Origin: Hygrocybe punicea
Lineage: Eukaryota; Basidiomycota; Agaricomycetes; Agaricales; Hygrophoraceae
NCBI GenBank assembly: GCA_963556145.1
Contig: OY744462.1
Location: 1,736,001 to 1,800,000 of the forward strand
Direction of reading: 5' to 3'
Length of the DNA stretch: 64,000 nt
Part shown: in pieces, positions 48,550 through 58,860 of the stretch
How the letters are laid out: every line of letters starts with the position of its first letter
Position numbering within the stretch: position 1 is the first letter of the stretch
The notes under the pieces: generated by a model
What the model saw: only the letters and a program-made list of their open reading frames with translations
Database searches by the model: none
What the model was told of the DNA's origin: nothing
Made by a program: the position numbers and the translations under genes

Positions 48550-49850
48550 ATGTGATTTAGTGTTGCTGAAGTTCAGTTCGGTCTGGTTCCGACCCTTTTT
48601 GGCGGAACCGCGAACTGAACTTCGGGTCCAGTTTGGCACATGGCCAAACCTGGACCCAGATGGCGTCGAACTGTCTCTTCGCGTTCGGTCTGGGTTCAGA
48701 CGTGGTCTGAAACCCAGACCGAGGTGGGCTCACCCCATCCGTTCTCCTCGCGAATGGCAGGCACGTATCAATAGATACGGCGCTGCACTTCGCGAGGTAG
48801 ATGGGTGCGGGGGAGTCCTCTGGTGTCCCCAAGGGATGTGGAGGGACGGGGGGTCTTGTCCCGTGGTCCCTGCGTGGCATAGCCGGCGCTGCTGCTGCCA
48901 ACCGTTGTCCTCGTCGGGGCGGTGGTATGGTTGTGGTGGTGTTGCTGCCATGGCTGCTGCTGCTGCTGTTGCCGTTGCTGCTGCTGCTGCTGCTGTTGTC
49001 GCCATTGCCGCTGCCGCTGTTGCTGCTGCTGCTGCTGCTGCTGCTGGCATTGCTGCCGCTGCTGCTGGCCGTTGCCATCATCGTTGCCTTGCCACCGCTG
49101 CTGGTGGTGGTGTTGTGGCTGTCCCATGTCCGTTGGCATTGGATGGCTTGGTGCAGCACTGCTGCTGTTGTCCTCTTCGGGTGGTGGTATGGTCACGGTG
49201 GTGTTGCTGCCATGGCTGCTGCTGCCGGCGTTGCTGCTGTTGCCGGCGTTGCTGCTGCTGTTGCAGGCACTTCTGCTGCTGCTGGCGCTGCTGATGGCCG
49301 TTGCTGTCATCGTTGATGCTGTTGCCGTTGCCACCGCTGGTGGTGGTGGTGGTGGTGGTGGTGGTGTTGCGGCCGTCCCGCGTCCGTTGGCATTGCGTTG
49401 GCGTTGGGATCCGTGTTGTGCCGGGTGGTGTGCTCGCGATGTGGTCGTGGTCAAGTTGCCTGTGGCAGATAATATTAGTAAAGTTAAGGAATTTTATGAG
49501 ACTTACCTGTGTTCATGAACGCGACATTGTGTCGCGTTCATTGGCCTTGCGTTGTTGCGGTGTTGGTGAAGAAAACCTACGTGTAATGGTCACATGATAC
49601 TGTTTACCACGAAAAAGTAAGTAAAGAAATACGAAAAACAAATGAAATAAATACCTTAAAAATATCCGCATTTGCGGTTTGGATGCGGTTTGGAGCTGTT
49701 CAGGAAATCCGGCAGGCCTCGAAACCCGGAACTGAACCCGCGGTCCGGTTCAGCACTTGGCTGAACTTAGACTGAACCTAGGGTTCGGTTCGGGGTTTGA
49801 ACCGGGTTCGGCTAGGTTCGGAACTGAACTATGGCAACACTAATGTGATT
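48550..49850. mobile_element. hAT-like MITE (B) with CTG-rich core and 8-bp TSD
   Basis: The element is 48558-49842 (1285 bp). Termini are TAGTGTTGC...AGTTCAGTTC at the left and the inverted equivalent at the right, with a perfect 8-bp TSD ATGTGATT (48550-48557 and 49843-49850). Subterminal zones (48570-48740 and 49690-49835) are rich in GGTTC/GAACC units like those of MITE A. The centre (about 48890-49380) is a GC-rich imperfect CTG/CCG trinucleotide array. It interrupts copia pol between integrase and RT: the reading FIESH | EGVSH continues after excision. No transposase ORF is present. Confidence 0.88.
48890..49380. repeat. Imperfect CTG/TGC/GGT trinucleotide array
   Basis: About 490 bp of GCTGCTGTTGCCG-type triplets inside MITE B, including a GGT run at about 49340-49365. 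Every frame is open (poly-Leu/Cys/Ala/Gln-like), which produces long spurious ORFs on both strands. Confidence 0.85.
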
Positions 49851-51305
49851 CAATAAAGGAGATGTGGTAGGATGAAAAAACTTTATGGGATTCTCGATGA
49901 TAACAGCAGTATACTTTTGAATTAGATTTGTACCCAATCAGGACGCATTCGACCAATCGCTCGAAAAGTTTGGGGTTGTGCTGGTTTTGGATGAGGACAA
50001 AAGTGTGAGAGCCGATTTCCCAAAGGCACGAGAGGTCAGGTTTAGACCCAGTGTAAGCCTCGAAAGGAGTGGTATTGGGCAAAGAATGGGATGGCGTTCA
50101 GATGGTAAGAAAACAAGCAGTGTTGATTCATTCATCCCATAGATTTGGAGGGAAATCGCAGTGTATGTGCATGGCATGAGCTTTATTTCGTAGAGTCTGA
50201 TGGACACATTCAACTTGTCCAATATGGGCTGAAGTACAGGGGGCAGTGGTCTGGTGTTGAGTTCCACGAGTCCAAAACCAATCCGCCATTTGATTGGTCT
50301 TTAGTTCACCGTTATCAGTGCGAAAAATGCCAACCTTCAGTCCAGTTTCCAATTCACAAGCAGTTTCCCAATCACAGAGGGCAGGAGCAGCCATGTCTTT
50401 GGAAGGAAGTGGGATTGTCCATATAACCGAAATACAATCATCGATCAAGTTCATACTGTAGAAGTTTCCACTCGCGGATCTGACAGCTTCGGGACCTGTC
50501 AGGTCAACATACACCACACCCAATTTGCGAATTGATCGAATGCCTTAGGCACAGGGTTTCGTGTCTGTTTACCAAGTATACAGTCCATGCACTTGGGAGG
50601 TCGTGAGGAAAGATCAATGTGCATACTTTTCACCAGCCCCTTTCGAGCCATTTCAGAGATATTTTGGTAGTTGGTGTGTCCTAGACAATGGTGCCAGGTT
50701 TCAAGATCAGGAACATGACGAGAAAAGAATGCATGATTGACCAAGGGCACAGCACCGTGCAAGAACGGGTCTGGCAGAGAGTACCTGAAGCTACCGTTGA
50801 ACCATCTCTCTTGGTAAGCCAGCATTGTCTGTTGTTGAAGTAAGAAATGAATTTCAGGGCACAGCATAGGGATGATATCGAGATGAGGCAGACAGTTGAG
50901 TTCAGGATGAAGAGGACATCATGGAGAGGGATGTGTGTGCCCCGGCCTAATATCAGTTTGACTGTACCTATACCTACAGCCTGGATAGAAGACCTGCTGA
51001 TGCCTCTAACAGAGCATGGATCAATTGGGCGAAGGTCAAAGAAATCATCGCGGTCAGGGGATATATGCATGGAAGCTCCCATGTCTAAGAAGTAAGGACT
51101 GTTGCTGATAGACACTGGATGACGAGGGCCAGTAGGGGCGCTAATGGAAATACAGCGATGTCGACATCATGTCAAGTGCATTCAAGCCAATTTACAGATG
51201 CTTTAGGTTTGGGTTCAGCAATGAGGAAGGCTTCATATTCAAAACAGTCACCAGGAGAGAGGGGATCCAACACATCAGGAGAAATGATGTCGGTGGTTAG
51301 GCTGG
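49843..51305 (-). pseudogene. Copia protease and integrase
   Basis: From 51305 downwards: protease with FLDMGASMHIS at about 51085 (DTGAS or DSGAS expected, so the catalytic Thr/Ser position is Met); a GAG-pre-integrase zinc site (WHHCLGH...CMDCILGK, 50700-50570); and integrase with VYVDLTGP, RTDNGE and HIGQVE, the D-D-E triad. A TGA at 51172-51174 lies just upstream of the protease. Frame changes occur near 50770 and 50515. The copy cannot make a full polyprotein. Confidence 0.88.
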
Positions 51306-51896
51306 TGTAGAGGCTCCGGGCCATCTGGACCCGAATCCTCTTCATATCCCGCATCGTCCCCGTCCATTCCCATTCATGTATCATCGATTCCACCCGATTC
51401 CAGTCCTCTCCGTCGATTCTGTGCCGGATTCCACCTCTGGATTCATTCCTACACATAATGCAATGTCCCTAACGACCCAGAATCAGTACATTTCTAGTTA
51501 TATATCATGTATCTTTGTTTCCCGTCTCCTAGTACATAGCACTTTTCCTATCCTCCACTCCACTCCACCCCTATCATTTTACAGCCTTCGCTTGTAGTAC
51601 ATGGTTACTACAGCACAGGATCCCTCTCAGTAGTATAAAAGTAGCACATTTATACTACAAACAATATAGAAAAATACCGACACCCACGCTTTAGTTCTAT
51701 TTCTGAGTCCGCTCTTCGTATCGTCTACACTGCTCATAGTCCTTTCCCCATACTCTCCCTCTGAGTCCAGAACCCCTGGATTCGGGTTGGATTGACTAGA
51801 CTACATAGAAACACTTTACTCCTTTGATCTCTTTCTAGCAGATCACCCCTTCTAGTAGATTCCTATTCCGGGTCTACAACAGAACTCGCCGTCACA
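51306..51896 (+). repeat. 5' LTR of the 8.8-kb element
   Basis: TG...CA ends. Contains a TATAAAA box at 51634-51640, a likely promoter for the gag transcript. Almost all differences from the 3' LTR are transitions at sites that are CpG in one copy. Confidence 0.93.
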
Positions 51897-51898
51897 AC

Positions 51899-51915
51899 TG
51901 GAGCCCACCACGAGG
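51899..51915 (+). promoter_or_regulatory. Putative primer-binding site
   Basis: TGGAGCCCACCACGAGG begins two bases after the 5' LTR. The TGG start is expected for complementarity to a tRNA 3' CCA end. The tRNA was not identified. Confidence 0.5.
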
Positions 51916-52079
51916 AGTTTAGTTCTTTTGTCTTTTCATACCCTCCCCACCGTCGGGTTTGACTTTCATGACGTTTTTCCTTTGTTCCCGACTCTAATCG
52001 CTCAGCCCCGCTTACGACTTCAACCCCTTCCTCGTACCTCCCCGACCCGACCCGCTTCCCAATTTGGACATTCCCCGAC

Positions 52080-53765
52080 ATGACGCACAGATTGATGCCT
52101 CTCCGAGGTGATCGTTCAGCCCCGACATTTCAAGGTGACGAACACGACCTTCCCCGCTTCTTTGACGAAATTGACATGCTCAGCTCTGACTGTGGACTCA
52201 CAGACGCTATGAAGATTTGCTACATGCTCCGGTACCTCAATAACGATGATTACGAACTTTGGTATACCCTTCCCGCCGCTTCAGCAATGGACTTCATCGC
52301 TTTCCGATGTGCCATTTTCGCCTTCTATCCCGGTGCCACGGACAGTATTCGGTATATGATCACGGATCTCGAACAATTGATTAAATGACAATTGGCTTAT
52401 GGTATAGAGAACAAGACGGAGTTAGGACAATATTTCCAGGACTTCATACGCATATCCGGAGTACTATATGACAATGGCTGTTTATCGGACAAGCAGCGGA
52501 ATGAGTATTTTGCCAACGGATTTGACTCAGATCTTCGTCAACGTGTTGAAGAGCGACTTCATTACCTTCTTCCCAGTCATTACCACGACAATCCATACCC
52601 GGTTGATATTTTCCACGACGCCGCATTGTTTCTTCTTTCCGGTTACCGTTCCGTTCCAGAATCTGTTGTCACTGCAGCCCCTGTTGCCATTTCCAGTCCC
52701 GATTCCGGTCCCACACCCGTACCTGTCGCAGTCATTTCACCTCCGGAACAGATCTTGTCCTCAATCCCATCCTCGATCCCGCCCACTGTCATTCATTCCA
52801 TCCCCCACATTCATTCCGGTCCTACATATACTCCATCCCCTTCATCACATATTCCGTACCCGTCCATTCCGGTGCCTGTCGAGACTGTCATTTGTTTACA
52901 GGTATTGTCGTCCAGTCCCGTGTCGTCCCTGTCCAATCCCACTCCCGATTTATCGATGCCGGTCACCGATTTATCCATTTCATTTCCTATTTCATCCATG
53001 TCGTCTCCAGATTCAACCCCTCTGCTTTCCATCCACGAACTTGTACCGGACCCACTCCCATTGTCCTCGGATTCTCCAGAAATAGACATTTCATCCCCGA
53101 TATTGCCGCCATATTGTCCTCCGTCACCGTCTATCGAGATTCCATTGACTTTGGTTGAGTATTCTGTACCAGACTCCATTCCACCCCTTTTATTTGATTT
53201 TGATTCCGGTTCCGATTCCGTTATGTCGACCCCTTCATTCCCGGTTCCCCTCATCATTTCCGCTCCCTTATCGTTGTTGGTTCTGTCTTCGCACGCTTGG
53301 GGCACCCCGTCGTTTTTAGACCCGTCACGCGGCACACCCGTTATATGGGATCATGTTGGTGTCGGCACTCCGGTTCTCAAATTTTTATTGTTCCTCATTT
53401 CCGTCTTCATTCTACTTTGTCATCGCATTTTGGACCTCTGCCCCCTCGACACCTCACTTGAATATTTGCAAGAAGCTCTTCGTCTCCTCTTGTCGTTCCG
53501 CCTCCAACCTTCTTTCAGAAACTCTTGTGGGGATATAGACCCGTTTCCATCACCCATTTTTGCATTTTCATCCTCCGTTCCACTTTCCGTTCACGTTCCT
53601 GGTTCTCACTTATTTATATTTTCGTTTCCATTTCTAGTTTCCATTGTTTCCCACTCGTTCCGGACCCATTTCGTTTCCATTGTATTCCGGTCCCATCCTC
53701 CTCCTCGACCCCCAGATTCCAGTTATCTTATCTTGTCGTTCCGTTTCCCTCTTTTCCGCTTATAG
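52080..53765 (+). pseudogene. Gag-like gene of the 8.8-kb element
   Basis: The first 102 codons contain a retroelement gag/capsid-like pattern: APTFQGDEHDLPRFFDEI, MLRYLNNDDYELWYTLP, and a segment ending LEQLIK before an in-frame TGA at 52386-52388. The same frame continues for 457 codons (YGIENKTELGQYFQDFIRIS, LRQRVEERLHYLLP), then becomes Pro/Ser-rich with a hydrophobic stretch (LKFLLFLISVFILLC) near 53390. AAATGACAA would read AAACGACAA before a C-to-T change, which fits a CpG-derived stop. No zinc knuckle or protease motif was found after it. Confidence 0.72.
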
Positions 53766-54140
53766 TTTTATTATATACTCTATTTTTATTTTATATACAT
53801 TGTTCGACATTCCGCTTTCCCTTCCCTTTTCGTCCATTCCCCTTTTACTCCCTTCTCCTTTCGTCGAGTTTCATGTCGATCATGTCGAGTTGGCCAAAGA
53901 TATGGGCTTGGTTCGTGCATAGTCGGTTCAGCTCCTTCATCCAACGGGTTAGCTTCGAATGGACCTCCGCAACGTACTCTGAGAGGCCGTCCACAATCGT
54001 CGATATCTCCCTCTGCATTTCCATCACCATCTTGCGCACTGCCCATACGTGGTCCTTGATTCTGGCTCCGATCTGCAGGTGCTTGAATGGATTCCCTCAC
54101 CTCCCACCATCCCACTCCAATTCTGTATCCGGTTCAACGT

Positions 54141-54296
54141 TGGAGTGGTACCGAGGTACCACTCCGGGGGCTCACGCAGGACTCGAGGGAAAGGTCGACT
54201 GGATAGGAAGGATGGACTGACTACTACATCGGGAAGGCTACTAACTAGGTCAACCGTGGGAGCCTGGTCACGTGACTGGCAGGTCCCACTACTCCA
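54141..54296. repeat. Left LTR of the 3.6-kb element
   Basis: Starts with a near-terminal palindrome GGAGTGGTAC-CGAG-GTACCACTCC and contains GGTCACGTGAC near its end. It is 155 of 156 identical to the copy at 57594-57749. Confidence 0.92.
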
Positions 54297-54600
54297 AGTG
54301 CCTGTTACATTTTTCAACTCCGCAACTCCGATTCCGACTCCACTACCCACGATGACGATTCCACTTTACCATACCTTCCTTTTTCGTTCCCCTTTACCTT
54401 TTGTCTTCTTTTGGACATTGTTGTTTATTCTTGTCCTTGTTCTCTTTTCTTCCTTTCTTCTTCTAGAACAATCCAGACCGACCATGGACATCTCCCACGT
54501 GACCTTGTTGTACCCGAATAGTCTCCTTGCCGATGGACGTCACCGACATTGTCTTTTCCCTTCGATATCTTGTTTACGCTATCCCACGACAAACCGATCA

Positions 54601-54773
54601 CAATGGCTGTACTCCCGACACAGCTCATTACTGTAATTGTTATTGGCAGCATTGCCATCACCTTCCTGATCGGTTTCTACCTTGTTATGATCTATCTTTG
54701 GCATCGGCACCAAAACCCTTCCACCATTGATACTTCTGACTTCCACCTCAACAATATATCGACACGTAATTGA
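54601..54773 (+). other. Short hydrophobic ORF inside the 3.6-kb element
   Basis: From an ATG in the CACAATGGC context an ORF of about 56 residues contains one strong transmembrane segment (LITVIVIGSIAITFLIGFYL), then WHRHQNPS and a stop. No family was recognised. It could be a remnant of a captured or element-encoded membrane peptide, or chance in a pyrimidine-rich region. Confidence 0.3.
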
Positions 54774-55830
54774 CAATTGCCATTCCCGGATATATGGTTT
54801 CCACTTTCGTATTCTGTGCCTACCATCATCCTCCCTGACGATCCGACGACATTCCTCACCTGCACGCATGCCCTGGACAATCCTCGATCACGGGACATTT
54901 CACTGTTCTCTCTAATCCGACCATCGCCGGAGCATACTCTTTTGGACTTTGACCACAGACCATACGACTTCCCAAACAGTGAACCAACCCCTATCGTATA
55001 TTGTTCGCACGACACCGCTTCAATGCAGTACCCGACGACTTGTTCCCACAGCTTGTCACTCATGCCATGACTCGAAACCTGGACCCACATTCATTTATCC
55101 TTTTCCATCTTTCATCTTGATACCTCCCACACTCGTTTACAATGATACCCTTTCTTGGACGAATACCGACATCACGTGGACCTTCTTGTTCCACAAACAG
55201 GACAAGACATCACTCCTCGATACGTCATCGACACAGACATCGTCATCCGGTACAGCTTATGCTGTTCACATGTCTGACCTCGACTAGCCCACCGTCCTAG
55301 TTGGTTTTCCTTTCACACATTCCTTTGTTTTCTTTCATGCAAACCTTGCCACTACATCCACACCACCTCAAGACATTCTCATCACCAATCCCACATTGGA
55401 CAATACCCATCTTCGACCCGACCGTGCAACGCATTTGCCAGACTGCGCACTTGCCTGTTACAGCAAGTGTAGACCCCGAATAGGCAATTCTGCACATCAC
55501 ATGATCTGATGACAAATCATCCGAGTCATCCGGACCCCCTCTATTCCTCAATGACACCCGGACCTCCAGTTGGATCGCGAGAACATCGACATGAGGACGC
55601 CTCATGTGCGCCTCATGGTGAACACATGGTGTAGTTGGACATGTTGTGGCTTCATGGTTGCGTTTCTATTTACCTCCCCTCAAGACCAGTCATTATATAT
55701 ACTGTTCTTGTTGTTGGTTCGGACTTTTTCTTCTTTTCCTTTCTTTACGTTTAGTCTGGTTCTTGGGGCAGACTCATCTTGTTTTGGGCAACCCCCACGG
55801 CTCGCAATGACACTAGACCTTGACCCCCCC

Positions 55831-55948
55831 TGTTAGCAGTGTTGTCTTAGCTGTAAGCAACAATGAAAGCTGCTGTTCTCCCCTCTGGAAGCCGATCCCC
55901 TGTTAAGTTGATTGTTGCCGGAGCCCGCTGCAGAAGCGATCCGTAACA
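55831..55948 (-). repeat. Possible gypsy-type LTR remnant
   Basis: On the minus strand TGTTACGGATCGCTTCTGC...CTAACA (118 bp) is directly preceded by a purine tract (GAGGAAAAGGGGCAC), the usual context of a 3' LTR. Upstream on the same strand an ORF at 56239-56033 ends just before. No second copy or TSD is visible. Confidence 0.35.
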
Positions 55949-56689
55949 GTGCCCCTTTTCCTCATGGCGACACCCTCGTCGCCAACTGCTACAGAAAAGA
56001 ACACAAAACAAACAGAAACTGACCAAAAAACTCTAAAGCCACAACTCCCAGTCCCTCAGAATGCCTTGACTCAAGGCCAGGGCCTTATATCGTGAAGCGG
56101 GAAGTCGTCCTCGCGCAGGGGGCGGTAGATGACCAGACTCTACAAGACTCTCCTCAAACTCAATACTCTTCGAATGCCTCCCTCGCAAGGGTTCAGGCTC
56201 ACAACGCAAGGCCAAAGATCCCTCGAATCGTCCTAGCAAGTACTTAGTGCAGTGTGAAGGTTCAGGTGGTCCAAAATATAACTGTATTGGCGGAGATTGG
56301 GTAAACGGGTGTGTGAACGTAGTGTAGTGACAGCTTGTAGGTAGACTGTAATTGACATCCAGTATGGGGGGAAACGAGGGACAAGGCTATAATAAAAGCT
56401 ATAATACTGATGGGGCATAGGGTTGTACTTAACAAGGGCATGGTATCCCGATGCGAAGGGGGTTGGCATATCATGCAAAGGGATCGCGGCGGTTTGTTCG
56501 GGTCGGCATGGGGTACATTACGCTGTTGAGTTCCCTGGCGGGGTGGTACGCGACTGAACGAGGGCGTGTGGGGGGCTGGGGCGACTCGTTTGGGTTCCTA
56601 TGGGTCCCGGGCAGCACCAGGGTCGAGAACGATGCCGCGGGGAGCTGAACGAGGGTTCACGGGGCCAGGTATGGTGTAAGGAACCGGCC

Positions 56690-57300
56690 GGGTGGTGACG
56701 TGGCGGAACGCGGTGGGGGTCTGGGAACGGCGGGCACAGTCCGCTCGCGGTATTGGAGGGAGGTGGGGTGCTCCGGGATGGTGAACGGGTGGGCCGCGAG
56801 TGTCGTGAGTCGACCTGGGGCCGGCTACATTGGCAGAACGGAGCACACGATGGTGACGTGGCGCGGGGCTGGGGTGTCTGGAGGTGACGGCAGGGGTTCG
56901 TTTGGTGCAATGAAAGGGAACAGGGGGCCCTGGTGGATGGAATGAGGGCGCGGGGGATTGAACAAATGTGGGTTGGGAACGGGACATACGAAAAGCGGGG
57001 GGTTGAAGGTGATGACGTGGCAGGGGCTTGGGTATCCAAAATGGACGGCAACAGGGGGTTCTTTCGAGCAGAACGTGGGCACCGGGTCGTCGAGCGTGAA
57101 CGCGGGGGCCTGGATGGATATGAGTGGGCCGGGGAACGCTAAAATATGGGGGGGTCGAAAGGTGGTGACGCGGCTGTACGCGGGTGGCCATTGGGCGTCA
57201 AAGATGGACGTCGATGGTGTTCCTGGGACGACGTGGGGCAGAACGGGGGCCATAAGACGTCAAAGGAAAGCTTGAGAGGCCGTCCTTGGTCTGAGAAGAG
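56690..57300. repeat. GC-rich degenerate tandem repeat, period about 155 bp
   Basis: GGTGACGTGGC-like units recur at about 56693, 56850, 57011 and 57165, each followed by G-rich sequence with GAACG(G/T)GGGC boxes. Divergence is high. Minus-strand reading gives Pro/His/Arg-rich low-complexity ORFs without a recognised domain. Confidence 0.55.
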
Positions 57301-57593
57301 GAAACGGGGCGCGAACGCGGGTGGCGTGGCCTGGGGCTTTTGGGTGCTCAAAAAGGGTTGAGTCCGCGTTTCTGGGTCAACGATGGTCGACGCGGGGCCC
57401 TGGTGGACTGAGCGAGGGTGCCAGGGGGTAACGCAACTGAGGTACAGCCGTGAATGAAGGGAAAATGCGCCGTCGCGCAGCAGGGGTGGTGAGGCCGAAT
57501 AAAGGTCGTCTCGCAAGAAAGAAAAAAACGTCGGGAGTGAGAAACCGAGAGAAAAAGAGGTGCGTGGGTCGAAAAACACTCTCATCACCACGT

Positions 57594-57749
57594 TGGAGTG
57601 GTACCGAGGTACCACTCCAGGGGCTCACGCAGGACTCGAGGGAAAGGTCGACTGGATAGGAAGGATGGACTGACTACTACATCGGGAAGGCTACTAACTA
57701 GGTCAACCGTGGGAGCCTGGTCACGTGACTGGCAGGTCCCACTACTCCA
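57594..57749. repeat. Right LTR of the 3.6-kb element
   Basis: Direct repeat of 54141-54296 with one CpG transition; followed by the TSD copy ACGT. Confidence 0.92.
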
Positions 57750-58473
57750 ACGTCGGTTAGCATCCGTTTACTCGTCGATGCCTCTCCGGCCTGTAGCTTG
57801 GGCTTCTTCACCAGCTTCGAAATCTTCTTCACGGCGATCTTTCTCTTTGGACTTCCCGCCTTCGCCTTCCCTTTCCGTTCCGCTTTCCCAGTTCTGGTGG
57901 CCGGTCCCTTCGTCGATAACCCGCAGTGTCGTTTAAGCCTTTTGCAACGGTCGCACGCGTACCCTTCGATTCCGCGACAAACCGCGTTGGCGGTCACACA
58001 CGCATCGCATTGCTGGATCCGGTACAATTGCATATACTACGGAATTGTTAGACGGAAATGATGAACAAGCCTGAGTATCACTTACCCCCGGAATCTTTCC
58101 CTTCGGTTCCGCATCCTTGTTCCCGCTCGCATTCGAGAAATCGTCACCACTGTCGTAGTCCCCGTGAACGGTTTCGTTGTCCCGGTTGACCTTTTTATCC
58201 CGGTTGACCTTTTTGTTTTTGATCACGTTAAGCGCTTGGAGTTTTTCATATTTTTGTAGTTGCTGGTTGGACCAGGCGCCCTCCTCGTCCTCACTTCCAT
58301 GATTACTGGTTTGTGCGGTCTCCTCCCGGTCCCTTTCCGCGGCTGCTTCAGCCTCCCTTTTCGCTGCCTCTGCCGCCTTCGCCCTTTCTGCCCGCTCGAT
58401 CTGCTCTGCCTCCACGGCCCGTTGTTTCCTCGCTTCTTCCTCCTTTTCCTCCTGCAACCGTAATGCTTCCCAA

Positions 58474-58860
58474 CGCCTTGCTAGTGTTGCCACGGCTATA
58501 GCCGATGTTTTTTGAAAAATTGCCTTTTTAGGCTAGTAAAATTAGGCAAAATTATAAAAATATTTGAGGAGATGGGCAAAGCCAAAAGCTGAGGGGTCAC
58601 TTAAGGGTGCTAAGGATTTGGGGCTCAATTCTCAGGGTTCTTCAGGGATAGCTGTTGGATGGTAGCTGGCTAGGCTCAACAGCTATGGTTGAATAACTCT
58701 GAAGATTGGGCACCAAATTCTTAGCACCCTTAAGTGACCCCCCAGCTTTTGGCTTTGCCCATCTCCTCAAATATCTTCATAATTTTGCCTAATTTTACTA
58801 GCCTAAAAGGGCAATTTTTCAAAAAACATCGGCTATAGCCGTGGCAACACTACGCCTTGC
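58474..58860. mobile_element. Foldback hAT-like MITE (C) with 8-bp TSD
   Basis: The element is 58482-58852 (371 bp). Ends are TAGTGTTGCCACGGCTATAG and its inverse, and the inverted similarity runs inward for roughly 155 bp on each side, so the element can fold almost completely. Perfect TSD CGCCTTGC at 58474-58481 and 58853-58860. It sits in exon 2 of the antisense gene and excision restores the frame. It shares the TAGTGTTGCC terminus with MITE B and the box ATAATTTTGCCTAATTTT (58779-58796) with MITE A (3158-3175). Confidence 0.93.

Larger units (their letters stand above)
54137..57753. mobile_element. 3.6-kb LTR element with 156-bp LTRs, no recognisable pol
   Basis: The element is 54141-57749. 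LTRs at 54141-54296 and 57594-57749 are 156 bp each and differ at one base (CCGGGGG against CCAGGGG, a CpG transition). Both begin TGGAGTGG and end ACTCCA. The 4-bp TSD ACGT (54137-54140 and 57750-57753) is perfect, and the interrupted gene closes in frame when the element is removed. The interior is a C/T-rich zone with weak ORFs, a possible gypsy LTR remnant and a GC-rich degenerate tandem repeat. No gag, RT or integrase was identified. Confidence 0.85.

Noticed and set aside
48518..49454. Long ORFs on both strands with poly-Leu/Cys or poly-Gln/Ala/Ser tracts
   Set aside because: They are by-products of the CTG-type triplet array in MITE B; several frames are open at once and none has a recognisable domain.
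56518..57615. Pro/Arg/His-rich minus-strand ORFs as real genes
   Set aside because: They arise from the GC-rich degenerate tandem repeat; no start context, intron pattern or domain supports them.
54141..57749. The two 156-bp repeats as independent solo LTRs
   Set aside because: Outer flanks share the TSD ACGT while inner flanks do not, and removing the whole interval restores the antisense gene in frame, so they are the two LTRs of one element.
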